From the NCBI RefSeq assembly GCF_016745095.1, contig NZ_CP067087.1:186001-250000 (forward strand): a stretch of 64,000 bases of DNA, written 5' to 3'. The stretch comes from Croceicoccus sp. YJ47. GTDB lineage: Bacteria; Pseudomonadota; Alphaproteobacteria; Sphingomonadales; Sphingomonadaceae. Under the pieces are notes generated by a model, which worked only from the letters and a program-made list of their open reading frames with translations, had not been told where the DNA came from and made no database searches. Positions 63,590 through 64,000 of this stretch are shown piece by piece; within the stretch, counting starts at the first letter, position 1, and the number at the start of each line of letters is the position of its first letter. Both the position numbers and the translations under genes were made by a program.

Positions 63590-64000
63590 ATGGATTTGAG
63601 TGTATTTCGCCCCTTCGCCGCGCTGGCCTGCGCCGCCGCCCTGACGGCTGCGCCCATGCCTCCCGCGCTGGCACAGGACGCAGCGCAGGCGGGCGGACCG
63701 GCGGCGGAGGCGGACGCCCGTGCGGCCACGGCCATGCCGGCCCCTTCCGCGATCCGCTATGGCAGCGACGCGTTACAGACGCTCGATTTCTTTCCCGGCG
63801 CGGGGTCGGGCACGGCGCCGCGCCCGCTCATCGTGTTCGTGCATGGCGGGGCATGGGTGTCGGGAGACAAGGCCGATTCGACCGGCACGGCGAAGATCCG
63901 TCACTACACGCAGGCGGGCTATAATTTCGCGACGATCAACTATCGCCTGCTCCCCGACGTCGACATCCGGGATCAGGCGCAGGACGTCGCCGACGCAGTC
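63590..64000 (+). CDS. Alpha/beta hydrolase (esterase/kynurenine-formamidase-like), partial
   Basis: The frame runs off the window end; 137 codons are visible. It starts at ATG 63590 with a signal peptide ending at PPALAQDA, so the product is exported. The oxyanion-hole motif VFVHGGAWVSGDK and the following YNFATINYRLLPD are typical of carboxylesterase type/BD-FAE hydrolases. The Ser, Asp and His of the triad lie beyond the window. Divergent from purA. Confidence 0.82.
   Translation, partial: MDLSVFRPFAALACAAALTAAPMPPALAQDAAQAGGPAAEADARAATAMPAPSAIRYGSDALQTLDFFPGAGSGTAPRPLIVFVHGGAWVSGDKADSTGTAKIRHYTQAGYNFATINYRLLPDVDIRDQAQDVADAV

Noticed and set aside
1-64000. CRISPR array, rRNA genes or phage structural genes
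   Set aside because: No regularly spaced repeats, rRNA sequence or phage head, tail or integrase genes were seen.

Overview
The window looks like chromosome of a Sphingomonadales alphaproteobacterium, probably of the Erythrobacteraceae/Novosphingobium type. The grounds are high GC, two large TonB-dependent receptors with alphaproteobacterial signal peptides, CYP101-like and SCP-x-like catabolic genes, an IS6-family element of a kind common in sphingomonads, and a purA/methyltransferase/MarR-like block that reads as core chromosome. Only the last 4 kb looks like plain core genome; the rest is accessory and bears many scars (four IS6-type copies, an IS5-type remnant and several broken genes).

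Layout. 1-4.4 kb: small envelope lipoproteins, a GNAT acetyltransferase and a DJ-1/PfpI protein. 4.5-6.0 kb: an outer-membrane protein pseudogene and a decayed IS6-type copy. 6.1-7.7 kb: a three-gene overlapping operon (CPBP protease, membrane protein, winged-helix regulator) with two matching palindromes upstream. 8.0-17.6 kb: a sucrose/oligosaccharide locus (TonB receptor, GH97, GH68 and ROK fructokinase on one strand; MFS sugar transporter and LacI regulator divergent) with a second, broken lacI gene cut by an IS.

18.5-49.3 kb: a catabolic cluster of about 31 kb bracketed by same-orientation IS6-type copies. It holds a TonB receptor, MFS permease, both halves of a CoA-transferase (25 kb apart), three aldehyde dehydrogenases, a P450cam-like cytochrome P450, a Rieske oxygenase, a GMC alcohol oxidase/dehydrogenase, an aldo/keto reductase, two SDRs, AMP- and ADP-forming acyl-CoA synthetases, a crotonase, an acyl-CoA dehydrogenase with an adjacent APH-type kinase, a true thiolase, a DUF35 plus cysteine-less thiolase-fold pair, a TLP1-like protein and two paralogous IclR regulators. 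Four promoters in this cluster carry the same long palindromic module with identical spacing to a TTGAC -35 box, so the cluster looks like one regulon. My reading is uptake, oxygenation, oxidation of alcohol to acid, CoA activation and beta-oxidation-like degradation of a hydrophobic, probably alicyclic or branched (terpenoid-like) substrate. The substrate itself is not deducible from sequence.

49.4-54.1 kb: two IS6-type copies around a DUF421 gene, an unknown gene and a frameshifted ABC-F gene. 54.4-56.4 kb: a secreted protein and an OmpA-like lipoprotein. 56.6-59.5 kb: two unknown overlapping genes and a deletion scar that joins a truncated Nudix gene to a truncated phosphatase/ADP-ribosylglycohydrolase gene. 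60.1-64 kb: tRNA-Ser(GGA), a MarR-like regulator, a methyltransferase, purA and the start of an alpha/beta hydrolase. No rRNA or CRISPR array was seen.
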